From contig CAZLXG010000008.1 in assembly GCA_964563585.1 (NCBI GenBank), forward strand, positions 1 to 45,084: a stretch of 45,084 nt of DNA, given 5' to 3'. Origin of the DNA: CAZLXG01 sp964563585 (lineage in GTDB: Bacteria; Bacteroidota; Bacteroidia; Flavobacteriales; Flavobacteriaceae). Position numbers and translations under genes: made by a program. Each line of letters opens with the position of its first letter. Within the stretch, counting starts at the first letter, position 1. This document shows, piece after piece, positions 25,922 through 34,075 of this stretch. The notes beneath the pieces were generated by a model that made no database searches, was not told the origin of the DNA, and worked only from the letters and a program-made list of their open reading frames with translations.

Positions 25922-27152
25922 TTATTTGTTTGTAAAGTGCTTCTCCAATTTTTTCAATGACACCAACAACTAAAGCATTTCCCATAAAAAACGCTCTTTT
26001 TGCATCTGTAATTCCGTCAAGTTCGGTATGGTTATCAGGAAACATATTTAATCGTTCTAACTCAATTGGTGTTAGCCGTCTTAAGCCTCTATCTGAAATA
26101 ATTACGTGTTTAAATCTTGAAGGTGATTTTCCACCTTCTCCTGTTATTATAGTTCTTGAAGCATTATCTAAGGCATCTGGGTAAATCATTCCACCTTCAC
26201 TATAATTGTATTCAAAGCCATCTTTTGTTGTTCTTTTTTCCTTTTTAGCGCCTTTTAAATATTCCCATTTTGGTTTGTCGTTTTCGTCAATGAAAAACTC
26301 AGGAGTGACTTCTCCATTTTGTAAAACATCACTTAAAACAGTTTTTGAACCATTATAATTTGGTGCTGTTTTAATGGTATAAACGTTTCCTTTTGTAAGT
26401 AAGCCTGTATTTTGAAATGGTGATAGTTTGCCGTCTTTATTAAAATTGTTAGTTATTTCTACCAAATCACCTTTTAATTCAACGTATTTAATTGAGTTGG
26501 CTTCTGCAACTGGAAATGCATTTGCCATGGTTCCTTCTTTTGTTAACCAATCTGTTTTTTTAGACTTTTCAAGTCTTTTATAAGCATCTGTAGATTTATG
26601 GTAGCCAATAAAAAAGACTCTACGTCTTCTTTGTGGCATGCCATATTCGGCTGCATTAATTACGCGCCATTCTACAGCGTAACCTAAATCATTTAAGCTT
26701 TTAAGCATGACGGCAAAGTCACGTCCTCTTTGTGTTGCGGGAGATTTTAAAAGCCGATCTACATTTTCTAAAAACAAATATTTTGGTTTGTTCTTTTTGT
26801 CTTCTAAAATTTTATGAATAGACCACCAAAGCACACCTTTTTTACCTTTTAATCCTTTTGAATTATGTAAAGTTGTTGCAACCGAATAATCTTGACAAGG
26901 AAATCCGCCAACTAATAAATCGTGGTCTGGAATGTCTTCAACATTTCTAGTTACAACTTCATTTATATCTTCGTTTGAGTGATTTTTACTTCCAAATTTA
27001 TTTTCATAAACCATCGATGCGTGTTGCAATTTGGTTGATGGTTCCCATTGGTTACTCCAAACGATACTGTATTTATTTAATTTTTCAAGTCCAAGCCGAA
27101 AACCTCCAACTCCTGCGAATAACTCTGCTACTTTAAGTTTTTTATTTGCCAT
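25914..27152 (-). CDS. DNA (cytosine-5-)-methyltransferase of a type II R-M pair
   Basis: Transfers a methyl group from S-adenosylmethionine to C5 of cytosine within a specific DNA site. In 412 residues the ordered motifs of the family are visible. Motif I is ELFAGVGGFRLGL (10-22), motif IV is GGFPCQDYS with catalytic Cys86, motif VI is FLENVDRLL (Glu129), motif VIII is MPQRRRRVFF (171-180), motif IX is LRRLTPIELERLNMFP (about 365-380) and motif X is GNALVVGVIEKIGEAL. The target-recognition region is about 190-350 and includes SRTIITGEGG. The recognition site is not deducible by eye. It starts 15 nt after the engB stop, so it may be read from the engB promoter, and it overlaps the putative endonuclease gene. 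Confidence 0.93.
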   Translation of the reverse strand: MANKKLKVAELFAGVGGFRLGLEKLNKYSIVWSNQWEPSTKLQHASMVYENKFGSKNHSNEDINEVVTRNVEDIPDHDLLVGGFPCQDYSVATTLHNSKGLKGKKGVLWWSIHKILEDKKNKPKYLFLENVDRLLKSPATQRGRDFAVMLKSLNDLGYAVEWRVINAAEYGMPQRRRRVFFIGYHKSTDAYKRLEKSKKTDWLTKEGTMANAFPVAEANSIKYVELKGDLVEITNNFNKDGKLSPFQNTGLLTKGNVYTIKTAPNYNGSKTVLSDVLQNGEVTPEFFIDENDKPKWEYLKGAKKEKRTTKDGFEYNYSEGGMIYPDALDNASRTIITGEGGKSPSRFKHVIISDRGLRRLTPIELERLNMFPDNHTELDGITDAKRAFFMGNALVVGVIEKIGEALYKQINA

Positions 27153-27167
27153 TGTTTTAAGAGCGTA

Positions 27168-27773
27168 TTAGTCAGTTTTCATATTCGTATTTAACAAATC
27201 GATATATCCCAAAACTTCATCTTTTCCAATGTTTTTAGAAGCTGAGGTAACAAAGTAATTTGGCATTTCTTCCCAAGTTTCTAAAAGGACATTCTTATAA
27301 GTCTCAACATGGTTATCAATAGCTTTAGGTTTTAGTTTGTCGGCTTTTGTAAATATAATTGAAAACGGGATACCATGTTCGCCCAACCATTGCATAAAAT
27401 CTAAATCTATAGGTTGCGGATTATGTCTTATATCTACTAAAACAAAAGCAGAAACTAGTTGTTCTCTAAAATCGAAATATTGGGTAATAAATTTTTGAAA
27501 TGTTTTTTTTGCTTTTTTCGAAACACGGGCATAACCATAACCAGGTAAATCTACCAAATGCCAATTTTTATTTATTAAAAAATGATTAATAAGTTGTGTT
27601 TTTCCTGGTCTTCCAGAAGTTTTGGCTAAACTCTTTTTGCTGGTTAGCATGTTTATTAGCGACGATTTCCCCACATTACTTCTACCAATAAACGCATATT
27701 CTGTTAACATGCTTTTTGGGCATTTTTCTACATCAGAATTACTAACTACAAATTCGGCAGATTTAATTTTCAT
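27168..27773 (-). CDS. engB: Ribosome biogenesis GTPase EngB/YsxC
   Basis: Essential TrmE-Era-type GTPase (YihA/YsxC) needed for assembly of the large ribosomal subunit. The 201 residues show all G motifs: G1 GRSNVGKSS (about 31-39), G2 with SGRPGKTQ (about 54-61), G3 DLPGYGYARV (about 75-84), G4 FTKADK (about 143-148) and G5 VTSASK near residue 174. It lies in a common flavobacterial neighbourhood beside an alpha/beta hydrolase and mraZ on the opposite strand. The restriction-modification pair directly downstream looks like the inserted part. A TACTTTTG element upstream may be its promoter. Confidence 0.95.
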   Translation of the reverse strand: MKIKSAEFVVSNSDVEKCPKSMLTEYAFIGRSNVGKSSLINMLTSKKSLAKTSGRPGKTQLINHFLINKNWHLVDLPGYGYARVSKKAKKTFQKFITQYFDFREQLVSAFVLVDIRHNPQPIDLDFMQWLGEHGIPFSIIFTKADKLKPKAIDNHVETYKNVLLETWEEMPNYFVTSASKNIGKDEVLGYIDLLNTNMKTD

Positions 27774-27842
27774 TTCTATGTCCTACAGAAAGCAGGTGTT
27801 TTTTATTGATTTATTATGAATTCGTGGTGATATATGCTAAAA

Positions 27843-27850
27843 CAAAAGTA
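27843..27850 (-). promoter_or_regulatory. Possible -7 element for engB
   Basis: Minus-strand TACTTTTG fits TAnnTTTG and lies about 70 nt upstream of the engB ATG, in the gap after the alpha/beta hydrolase stop. No TTG element at the usual spacing was found, so this is tentative. Confidence 0.3.
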
Positions 27851-27860
27851 ATTATTGAGA

Positions 27861-28625
27861 TTAAAACTTGCGTTTTATTAACCAAGCATTAAGTATTATA
27901 TTAAACTCATCTGGGTGTTCCATCATGGCAGCATGTCCACATTTATCAATCCAAAACAAATCAGAATCAGGTAAAAGGGTATTAAATTCATCAGCTACTT
28001 CTGGTGGTGTAACAATATCATTTTTGCCCCAAATAATACAAATGGGTGTTTTCATATTCGGCAAATCTTTTGCCATATTATGCCTAATGGCACTTTTTGC
28101 AATAGCTAAAGTTTTTATAAGTTTATGTCTGTCGTTTACGGTTTCGTAAACTTCATCTACAATTTCTTTGGTTGCTACTTCTGGGTCGTAAAAAACATCT
28201 TGTGCTTTCTTTTTTATAACCTCATAATCTCTACGTTTTGGGTAGCCACCACCCATTGCGCTTTCGTAAAGACCAGAACTTCCGGTAATTATAAGGGCTT
28301 TTATTTTTTCTGGATAAAGTTTTGTGTGATATAAACCAATATGACCGCCAAGAGAATTTCCTAATAAAATTACATCATCTAAGCCTTTAAAATCAATAAA
28401 ATCACGCAAGTATTTTGCAAAACTTTTCACATTGGTTTTTAATAAAGACATACTGTAAATAGGTAACTCTGGAATAATAACTTTATAACCTTTAACGCTG
28501 AAAAAATCAGTTACACCATCAAAATTACTTAAACCGCCCATAAGCCCATGTAATACTACAATAGGTTTGCCTTCTCCAATTTCAATGTAACTGTAATTTT
28601 CTTCTTTTTTTAAGCGATGCGTCAT
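27861..28625 (-). CDS. Alpha/beta-fold hydrolase
   Basis: A 254-residue cytoplasmic hydrolase. The oxyanion segment is VLHGLMGGLSNFD (about residues 24-36), the nucleophile elbow is LLGNSLGGHIGL (Ser near residue 93), the acid is in WGKNDIVTPPEVA (Asp near residue 203), and the histidine is in DKCGHAAMMEHPDEF (about 231). All three catalytic residues are present, so it should be active, probably as an esterase or C-C bond hydrolase. The substrate cannot be named. No signal peptide is present. It is divergent from mraZ across a 295-nt gap and followed by engB on the same strand. Confidence 0.88.
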   Translation of the reverse strand: MTHRLKKEENYSYIEIGEGKPIVVLHGLMGGLSNFDGVTDFFSVKGYKVIIPELPIYSMSLLKTNVKSFAKYLRDFIDFKGLDDVILLGNSLGGHIGLYHTKLYPEKIKALIITGSSGLYESAMGGGYPKRRDYEVIKKKAQDVFYDPEVATKEIVDEVYETVNDRHKLIKTLAIAKSAIRHNMAKDLPNMKTPICIIWGKNDIVTPPEVADEFNTLLPDSDLFWIDKCGHAAMMEHPDEFNIILNAWLIKRKF

Positions 28626-28651
28626 TAATTAGTTAGTCAGTTCGTTAAAAA

Positions 28652-28659
28652 CAAATATA
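28652..28659 (-). promoter_or_regulatory. Possible -7 element for the alpha/beta hydrolase
   Basis: Minus-strand TATATTTG is a perfect match to TAnnTTTG, 26 nt before the ATG. The expected upstream TTG is missing, but the position fits well. Confidence 0.45.
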
Positions 28660-28854
28660 GTTATTTCATTCATATCTTAATCATATTAATTCATTCTCAA
28701 TAAGAATTATTTCAAATCAAGATGTTAACAATACATGTGTATAAAAGTATTGTTTGGTAACAGGTTGATTTTGAGGAGTGAGTCTATTAAAAGTTATTGA
28801 AAACCTACATAAAATGGCTTTCGGTGGAGAATTTATTAATAAAAAGGTCATATA

Positions 28855-28889
28855 GTGGTAAAAAGTGGGAAAATTTTCGATATATTTGA
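28855..28889 (+). promoter_or_regulatory. mraZ promoter with MraZ-type operator boxes
   Basis: Two boxes, AGTGGT and AGTGGG, stand 11 bp apart (GTGG at 28855 and 28866) just before a perfect -7 element TATATTTG (28882-28889). A further GTGGA occurs at 28824. MraZ proteins of other phyla bind tandem GTGG/TGGG boxes spaced about one helical turn apart in their own promoter. The boxes here occupy the -33 region, so binding would block RNA polymerase and autoregulate the dcw cluster. The remaining 230 bases of this gap hold nothing else I can support. Confidence 0.6.
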
Positions 28890-28920
28890 AACTTAAATCC
28901 TAAAAAGAAAATTAACCGGT

Positions 28921-29388
28921 TTGAGCTCATTAATAGAGACATATGAATGTAAAGTAGATGCTAAAGGAAGACTTATGGTTCCTTCTGGCATGAAAAAACA
29001 ATTGGGTGATGTGCTACAAAAGGGGTTTGTATTAAGGCGTTCGGTTTTTGAAACTTGTTTGGAGTTGTATCCGTTGGGTGAATGGAAAATAATGGAGCAA
29101 AAAGTGAATAAGCTTAATATGTTTAAAAAGAAGAATAAAGATTTTATTCGTCGTTTTAGTGCAGGTGTGAAAGTTGTTGAAGTGGATGTGAGTGGAAGAT
29201 TATTAATTCCTAAAAATTTAATTGCCTTTGCTGGTATTTCAAAAAGCATAGTTATTACGCCTTCGGCGAATATTATTGAGATTTGGGATAAAGACAAGTA
29301 TGAGCAAGCTATTGATGATGCTGCTATTGATTTTGCAGAGTTAGCGGAAGAGGTTATGGGACAAGACAATGATCAAGATGTATCATAA
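28921..29388 (+). CDS. mraZ: Transcriptional regulator MraZ
   Basis: DNA-binding regulator at the head of the division and cell-wall cluster, made of two AbrB-like (SpoVT/MraZ) half-domains. The 155-residue protein shows both repeats: TYECKVDAKGRLMVPSGMKKQL (first 30 residues) and the second with VEVDVSGRLLIPKNLIAFAGI near residue 85, each with the conserved D/S-x-(K)GR-(L)-x-(I/V)P core. The start is TTG: no in-frame ATG exists before the first core motif, and homologues begin a few residues before TYECK. Its 3' end overlaps rsmH by up to 20 nt. Likely MraZ operator boxes lie upstream. Confidence 0.93.
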   Translation: MSSLIETYECKVDAKGRLMVPSGMKKQLGDVLQKGFVLRRSVFETCLELYPLGEWKIMEQKVNKLNMFKKKNKDFIRRFSAGVKVVEVDVSGRLLIPKNLIAFAGISKSIVITPSANIIEIWDKDKYEQAIDDAAIDFAELAEEVMGQDNDQDVS

Positions 29389-30271
29389 TCCTGTATTACT
29401 TAAAGAAACCGTTGACGGTTTAAATATTAAAGAAGATGGTGTTTATGTGGATGTGACCTTTGGTGGAGGCGGACACAGTAAAGAAATATTAAAACGACTT
29501 GGTGAAAAAGGCAGGTTGTTTGCATTCGATCAGGATTTAGACGCTCTTGAAAATACAATTGATGATAGTCGATTTACATTAATACATGAAAATTTTAGAC
29601 ATGCAAAGCGTTTTTTAAGATTTCATGGGGTTAGAGAGGTTGATGGTGTTTTGGCAGATTTTGGAGTTTCGTCGCATCAGTTTGATGTCGCAGAACGCGG
29701 GTTTTCTACTCGTTTTGAATCTGATTTAGATATGCGGATGAATCAGCAAAGTGAATTATCTGCTTTTCATGTGATTAATGAATATGAAGAAGAGCGATTA
29801 AAACAGGTGTTTTTGCAATATGGTGAGTTGCGTTCAGCTTCAGCTATGGCAAGATTAATTGTTGAATTCCGCGAAAGCGAAAAAATAGTAACCAGCGAAC
29901 AGTTAAAGAAAGTGTTAAAAAAGTTTTTGCCACCACGATATGAAAATAAGGTGTTGGCTCAAATTTATCAGGCTATTCGAATAGAGGTAAATCAAGAAAT
30001 AGAGGCGTTAAAAGAATTTTTGTTGCAAACACCAGAGATGTTAAAAGTAAAAGGACGATTAAGTTTTATATCGTATCACTCTTTAGAAGATAGATTGGTA
30101 AAGCGTTTTATAAGAAACGGCATGTTTGAAGGTGAGCCAGAACGTGATATGTTCGGAAATTTTGAAGTGCCACTAAAAAAAGTGACTGGTTTAATTGTTC
30201 CGAGTAAGGAAGAAATTAAAATAAATAGTAGAGCTAGAAGCGCAAAGTTGCGTGTTGCAGAAAAATTGTAA
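29369..30271 (+). CDS. rsmH: 16S rRNA (cytosine(1402)-N4)-methyltransferase
   Basis: Methylates N4 of cytosine 1402 in the ribosomal decoding centre using S-adenosylmethionine. The 300-residue protein begins with YHNPVLLKETVDGL, followed by the binding loop YVDVTFGGGGHSKEIL (about 27-42), FAFDQDLDAL near residue 52, GVLADFGVSSHQFD near residue 93 and the C-terminal ISYHSLEDRLVKRF near residue 234. Two starts are possible, the ATG overlapping mraZ by 20 nt or one three codons later; the later one matches the usual MYHNPVLL beginning. The gene abuts ftsL with no gap. Confidence 0.95.
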   Translation: MIKMYHNPVLLKETVDGLNIKEDGVYVDVTFGGGGHSKEILKRLGEKGRLFAFDQDLDALENTIDDSRFTLIHENFRHAKRFLRFHGVREVDGVLADFGVSSHQFDVAERGFSTRFESDLDMRMNQQSELSAFHVINEYEEERLKQVFLQYGELRSASAMARLIVEFRESEKIVTSEQLKKVLKKFLPPRYENKVLAQIYQAIRIEVNQEIEALKEFLLQTPEMLKVKGRLSFISYHSLEDRLVKRFIRNGMFEGEPERDMFGNFEVPLKKVTGLIVPSKEEIKINSRARSAKLRVAEKL

Positions 30272-30589
30272 ATGAAAAAAAACATCTATAGCATATTAAA
30301 AGGAACGTTTTTAGTTAGTGATGACTCTTTTAAAAATTGGAGGTTCATCATTTTTATTTCGGCGCTAGCTATAGGTATGATTGCGAGTTCGCATAGCGCA
30401 GACAAAAAAGTATATGAAATTGCGAGATTAAATAATGAAGTAAAAGAAATGCGATCCTTCTTTTTGGATGGACGCTCTAAGCTTATGAGGCTTAAAATGG
30501 AATCGAATATTATAAGTGAAATGAAAGATAAAGGAATAGTTCCTTCTGTAATTCCACCAAAAAAAATAAAAGTAAAACCTCAAAATTAA
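30272..30589 (+). CDS. ftsL: FtsL-like cell-division protein
   Basis: A 105-residue bitopic membrane protein in the ftsL position, between rsmH and the division transpeptidase. It has a short cytoplasmic N-terminus, one membrane helix (about 25-43, FIIFISALAIGMIASSHSA), and a periplasmic helix with heptad-like spacing (about 48-85, VYEIARLNNEVKEMRSFFLD) suited to coiled-coil pairing with FtsB/DivIC and FtsQ. A Lys/Pro-rich tail ends the protein. Sequence similarity in this family is low, so the call rests on size, topology and position. FtsL-FtsB-FtsQ links the Z-ring to activation of the FtsWI septal synthase. Confidence 0.85.
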   Translation: MKKNIYSILKGTFLVSDDSFKNWRFIIFISALAIGMIASSHSADKKVYEIARLNNEVKEMRSFFLDGRSKLMRLKMESNIISEMKDKGIVPSVIPPKKIKVKPQN

Positions 30590-30598
30590 AAAGTAACC

Positions 30599-32614
30599 TT
30601 GGCAGTAAACGAAAAAGGCATATTAAACCGATTGTATTTTATAGCAGGATGTATGTTCATCTTCGGGATTGCTGTTGTCTTTAAGTTGCTAAGTATTCAA
30701 TATTTACAAGGTGATAAATATAAAGTATTAGCTGAAAAGCAAACTATAAAAAATGTAACTATTCCTGCGAGTAGAGGTAATGTATATGCGGATGATGGAA
30801 GTTTATTAGCAACATCAATCACAAAATTCAACATAGGAATAGATGCTACTACGTCGCCAACAAAAACATTTGAAAAATATATAAAATCTTTATGTGATTC
30901 GCTAGCTGTTTATACTGGTGGCTCGTCTAGTTTTTATGAGAATAAAATTAGAAAGGCAAAAGCAAATAAAAACCAATATTACATTTTTGCTAAAGGAATA
31001 AGTTATTCAGATTATGTAAGATTAAGAAATTTTCCACTTTTAAGTTTAGGGGCTATTCCGGGAGGATTAATAGTAGAGACAACAACTAAGCGCGAATTCC
31101 CTATGGGGAGTATTGCAAGAAGAACAATTGGTTACGAACGTATAGATGAAAAAGGAAATGTAACACGACCAGGGCTTGACGGTGCTTTTGGGGTGAAATA
31201 TTTAAGAGGAACAGATGGTAAGCGTTTGAAGCAAAGAATTGGAAAAAACAAATGGAAACCACTTACAGACTACAACCAAATAGAACCAAAAGATGGCTAT
31301 GATGTTTACACCACTATAAATGTAAACATTCAAGATATAGCGCATCATGCGCTTTTAGAACAACTTGATAAATACAAAGCAGATCATGGTTGTGTTGTGG
31401 TAATGGAAACAAAAACGGGCGAAATAAAAGCTATTTCTAATTTAGGAAGAAACACTAAAGGTTTTTATTATGAGCGTTTAAATTATGCGGTTGGCGAAAG
31501 CCACGAGCCAGGTTCTACCTTTAAGCTAATGGCAATTACTGCGGCGCTAGAAGATAAGGTTATTGATACAAGTGATGTGGTAGATACTGAAAAAGGGATT
31601 TTAACTTTTTACGGTAAAAAAGTTCGAGATTCAAAACGTGGAGGCTATGGAAAAATAACAGTTTCTAAAGCTTTTGAAGTGTCTTCAAATACAGGAATTG
31701 TAAAAGCAATAGACCAAGCTTATAGAGATAAACCTAGTAAGTTTGTAGATAGATTGTATGCAATGAATCTTGATGGTGGTTTGGGTTTGCCAATTATTGG
31801 TGAAGGAAAAGCTATAATTCCAGACCCAAGAATTAAAAATGGTCGTTGGAGTGGAATTGCACTTCAATGGATGGCTTATGGTTATGGAGTATCATTTACA
31901 CCATTGCAAACATTAACTTTTTATAACGCTATTGCTAACGATGGCGAAATGGTGAAACCTCAGTTTTTAAAAGAAGTACGGGAGTTTGATAAAGTAATTG
32001 TGCCTTTTGAAAAGGAAGTGATTAATAAGCAAATTTGCTCGAAAGAAACCATTTCTAAAGTAAAGCAATTATTGAAAAATGTAGTAGAAAAGGAACATGG
32101 AACGGGGCATAAATTGTATTCTAAAAATTTCTCGATGGCAGGGAAAACAGGAACTTGTCAAAAAGATTATAGAGATAAAGAAAAGTTAAACTACATATCA
32201 TCATTTGTAGGTTATTTTCCAGCAGATAACCCTAAGTATTCATGTATTGTAGTTATTCACGAACCAGATAAAAGTGTTGGGTATTATGGAGCCGATGTAT
32301 CTGGACCTGTATTCAAGAAAATAGCTCAAAAAATATTTATTGACACTCCGATTATTGATGAAATTGAATCGTTAGATGTTAAAAGCGCATCAACAGAAAA
32401 TGAATACAATGGTTTCTATGAAATTGCTCAAACTTATAAAACCATTATGCCAAACCTTGTTGGTTTGCCAGCAATGGATGCTTTGGCACTTTTAGAAAAT
32501 ATGGATGTAGAAGTAAAGGTAAAACTTAATGGAAATGGTGTCGTGAAAGAGCAATCCATCAATAAAAATGTAAAATTAAAAACAAATCAAGTAATCGTTT
32601 TAACAGCTTCATGA
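30599..32614 (+). CDS. ftsI: Division transpeptidase (class B PBP, FtsI) with PASTA domain
   Basis: Septal penicillin-binding protein that crosslinks peptidoglycan with FtsW. The 671-residue protein has an N-terminal membrane helix (about 12-33) and a PBP dimerisation region containing IPASRGNVYADDG (about 51-63). The transpeptidase motifs are STFK with nucleophile Ser306, SSN at 362-364 and KTGT at 516-519. One PASTA domain (about 610-671, starting MPNLVGLPAMDAL) ends it. The start is TTG, 9 nt after ftsL; the AVNEKGILNRLYF beginning matches homologues, and the next in-frame Met lies inside the membrane helix. Its stop overlaps the murE start (ATGA). Confidence 0.93.
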   Translation: MAVNEKGILNRLYFIAGCMFIFGIAVVFKLLSIQYLQGDKYKVLAEKQTIKNVTIPASRGNVYADDGSLLATSITKFNIGIDATTSPTKTFEKYIKSLCDSLAVYTGGSSSFYENKIRKAKANKNQYYIFAKGISYSDYVRLRNFPLLSLGAIPGGLIVETTTKREFPMGSIARRTIGYERIDEKGNVTRPGLDGAFGVKYLRGTDGKRLKQRIGKNKWKPLTDYNQIEPKDGYDVYTTINVNIQDIAHHALLEQLDKYKADHGCVVVMETKTGEIKAISNLGRNTKGFYYERLNYAVGESHEPGSTFKLMAITAALEDKVIDTSDVVDTEKGILTFYGKKVRDSKRGGYGKITVSKAFEVSSNTGIVKAIDQAYRDKPSKFVDRLYAMNLDGGLGLPIIGEGKAIIPDPRIKNGRWSGIALQWMAYGYGVSFTPLQTLTFYNAIANDGEMVKPQFLKEVREFDKVIVPFEKEVINKQICSKETISKVKQLLKNVVEKEHGTGHKLYSKNFSMAGKTGTCQKDYRDKEKLNYISSFVGYFPADNPKYSCIVVIHEPDKSVGYYGADVSGPVFKKIAQKIFIDTPIIDEIESLDVKSASTENEYNGFYEIAQTYKTIMPNLVGLPAMDALALLENMDVEVKVKLNGNGVVKEQSINKNVKLKTNQVIVLTAS

Positions 32615-34074
32615 TAGCATTAAAAAACATATTATACAAAGTAACAATTAACGCTGTAGTTGGTAGTACAAGCGTTAATGTTAATGCTATTGCTTTCGAT
32701 TCTAGAAACATTAATAAAGCAGATTTATTTGTTGCTGTTAGTGGTTATGAAGTTGATGGACATGATTATATAGATATAGCCATTAGAAATGGTGCTATTG
32801 CTGTGATTTGTGAAAAACTACCAAAAAAATTAATAGAAAATATCACATATATTGAGGTAGATAGTTCTAGTAAAGCATTAGCTATCATTGCTTCAAATTA
32901 TTACGATTCACCATCAGAAAATTTAAAACTTGTAGGAGTTACCGGAACTAACGGAAAAACTACTGTAGCAAGTCTATTATATCAATTATTTAAAAAAGCA
33001 GGTTATAAAGTCGGATTACTATCAACAGTAAAAATATTAGTAGATAATAAAACGTATAGCGCAACGCATACAACACCAGATTCATTAACTATAAATAAGT
33101 ATTTAAAGGAAATGAATGATGCTGGTGTGGAGTTTTGTTTTATGGAAGTTAGCTCTCATGGCATTCATCAAAACAGAACAGAAGGCTTGTGTTTTGAAGG
33201 TGGAATTTTCACCAATTTATCACACGATCATTTAGATTATCACAACACTTTTGCAGAATATAGAGATGTGAAAAAGCGATTTTTTGATACGCTTCCGTCT
33301 AAAGCATTCGCACTTGTTAATGTAGATGATAAAAATGGTTTGATGATGTTACAAAACACAAAATCTCGAAAATTCACGTATGCATTAAAAAGTTATGCCG
33401 ATTATAAAGCTCAAATATTAGAAAATCAATTTGGGGGATTATTACTTAAAGTGAATGATAGTGAAGTTTGGACAAAGCTTATTGGGAATTTCAATGCTTA
33501 CAATGTATTAGCAATTTTTGCTACTGCGGAATTGTTAGGATTAGAAAAAGATGAAATTCTGCGTTTAATAAGCGAGTTAGAAAGTGTAAGTGGGCGTTTT
33601 CAGTATTTAATTTCAGATGAAAAAATTACTGCAATTATTGATTATGCCCATACACCCGATGCGCTTAAAAATGTGCTGGAAACTATTAATGCTATTCGTA
33701 CAAAAAACGAAGAATTAATAACAGTTGTTGGTTGTGGTGGAGATAGAGATAAAACCAAGCGACCAAAAATGGGGCATATTGCTTCTGCATTAAGTACTAA
33801 AGTGATTTTCACAAGCGATAATCCTAGAAGCGAAGTTCCTGAAACCATTATAGAAGAAATAGAGAAAGGTGTTGAGCCTCAAAATTTCAAAAAAACACTT
33901 TCAATTACAAACAGAAAGCAAGCTATAAAAACAGCGTGCCAATTGGCGCAACCTAATGATATCATTCTAATAGCAGGAAAAGGACACGAAACCTATCAAG
34001 AAATTAAAGGCAAACGATTCGATTTTGATGATTATAAAATAGTACAAGAATTTTTAAAGCAGTTACATAAATAA
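32611..34074 (+). CDS. murE: UDP-MurNAc-tripeptide synthetase MurE (meso-DAP adding)
   Basis: Adds the third amino acid to UDP-MurNAc-L-Ala-D-Glu in the cytoplasm. The 487-residue ligase has the ATP P-loop VTGTNGKTT (about 110-118), a SSHGIHQNRTEG segment (about 186), the FTNLSHDHLDYH motif (about 202-213) and the C-terminal DNPRSE (about 404-409). The DNPR signature points to meso-diaminopimelate rather than lysine, consistent with Gram-negative peptidoglycan and with the C40 peptidase in this window. It overlaps ftsI by 4 nt and is followed by mraY after one base. Confidence 0.95.
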   Translation: MIALKNILYKVTINAVVGSTSVNVNAIAFDSRNINKADLFVAVSGYEVDGHDYIDIAIRNGAIAVICEKLPKKLIENITYIEVDSSSKALAIIASNYYDSPSENLKLVGVTGTNGKTTVASLLYQLFKKAGYKVGLLSTVKILVDNKTYSATHTTPDSLTINKYLKEMNDAGVEFCFMEVSSHGIHQNRTEGLCFEGGIFTNLSHDHLDYHNTFAEYRDVKKRFFDTLPSKAFALVNVDDKNGLMMLQNTKSRKFTYALKSYADYKAQILENQFGGLLLKVNDSEVWTKLIGNFNAYNVLAIFATAELLGLEKDEILRLISELESVSGRFQYLISDEKITAIIDYAHTPDALKNVLETINAIRTKNEELITVVGCGGDRDKTKRPKMGHIASALSTKVIFTSDNPRSEVPETIIEEIEKGVEPQNFKKTLSITNRKQAIKTACQLAQPNDIILIAGKGHETYQEIKGKRFDFDDYKIVQEFLKQLHK

Positions 34075-34075
34075 T

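Noticed and set aside
28893..29369. Long open frame on the minus strand opposite mraZ
   Set aside because: It mirrors a clear mraZ gene, its translation is low-complexity and Ser/Phe-rich, and no start signal or family pattern supports it.
30377..30402. ATTGCGAG...AGCGCAG in ftsL as another repeat copy
   Set aside because: Only short pieces match, the inverted arms are missing, and the codons are explained by the ftsL membrane helix boundary.
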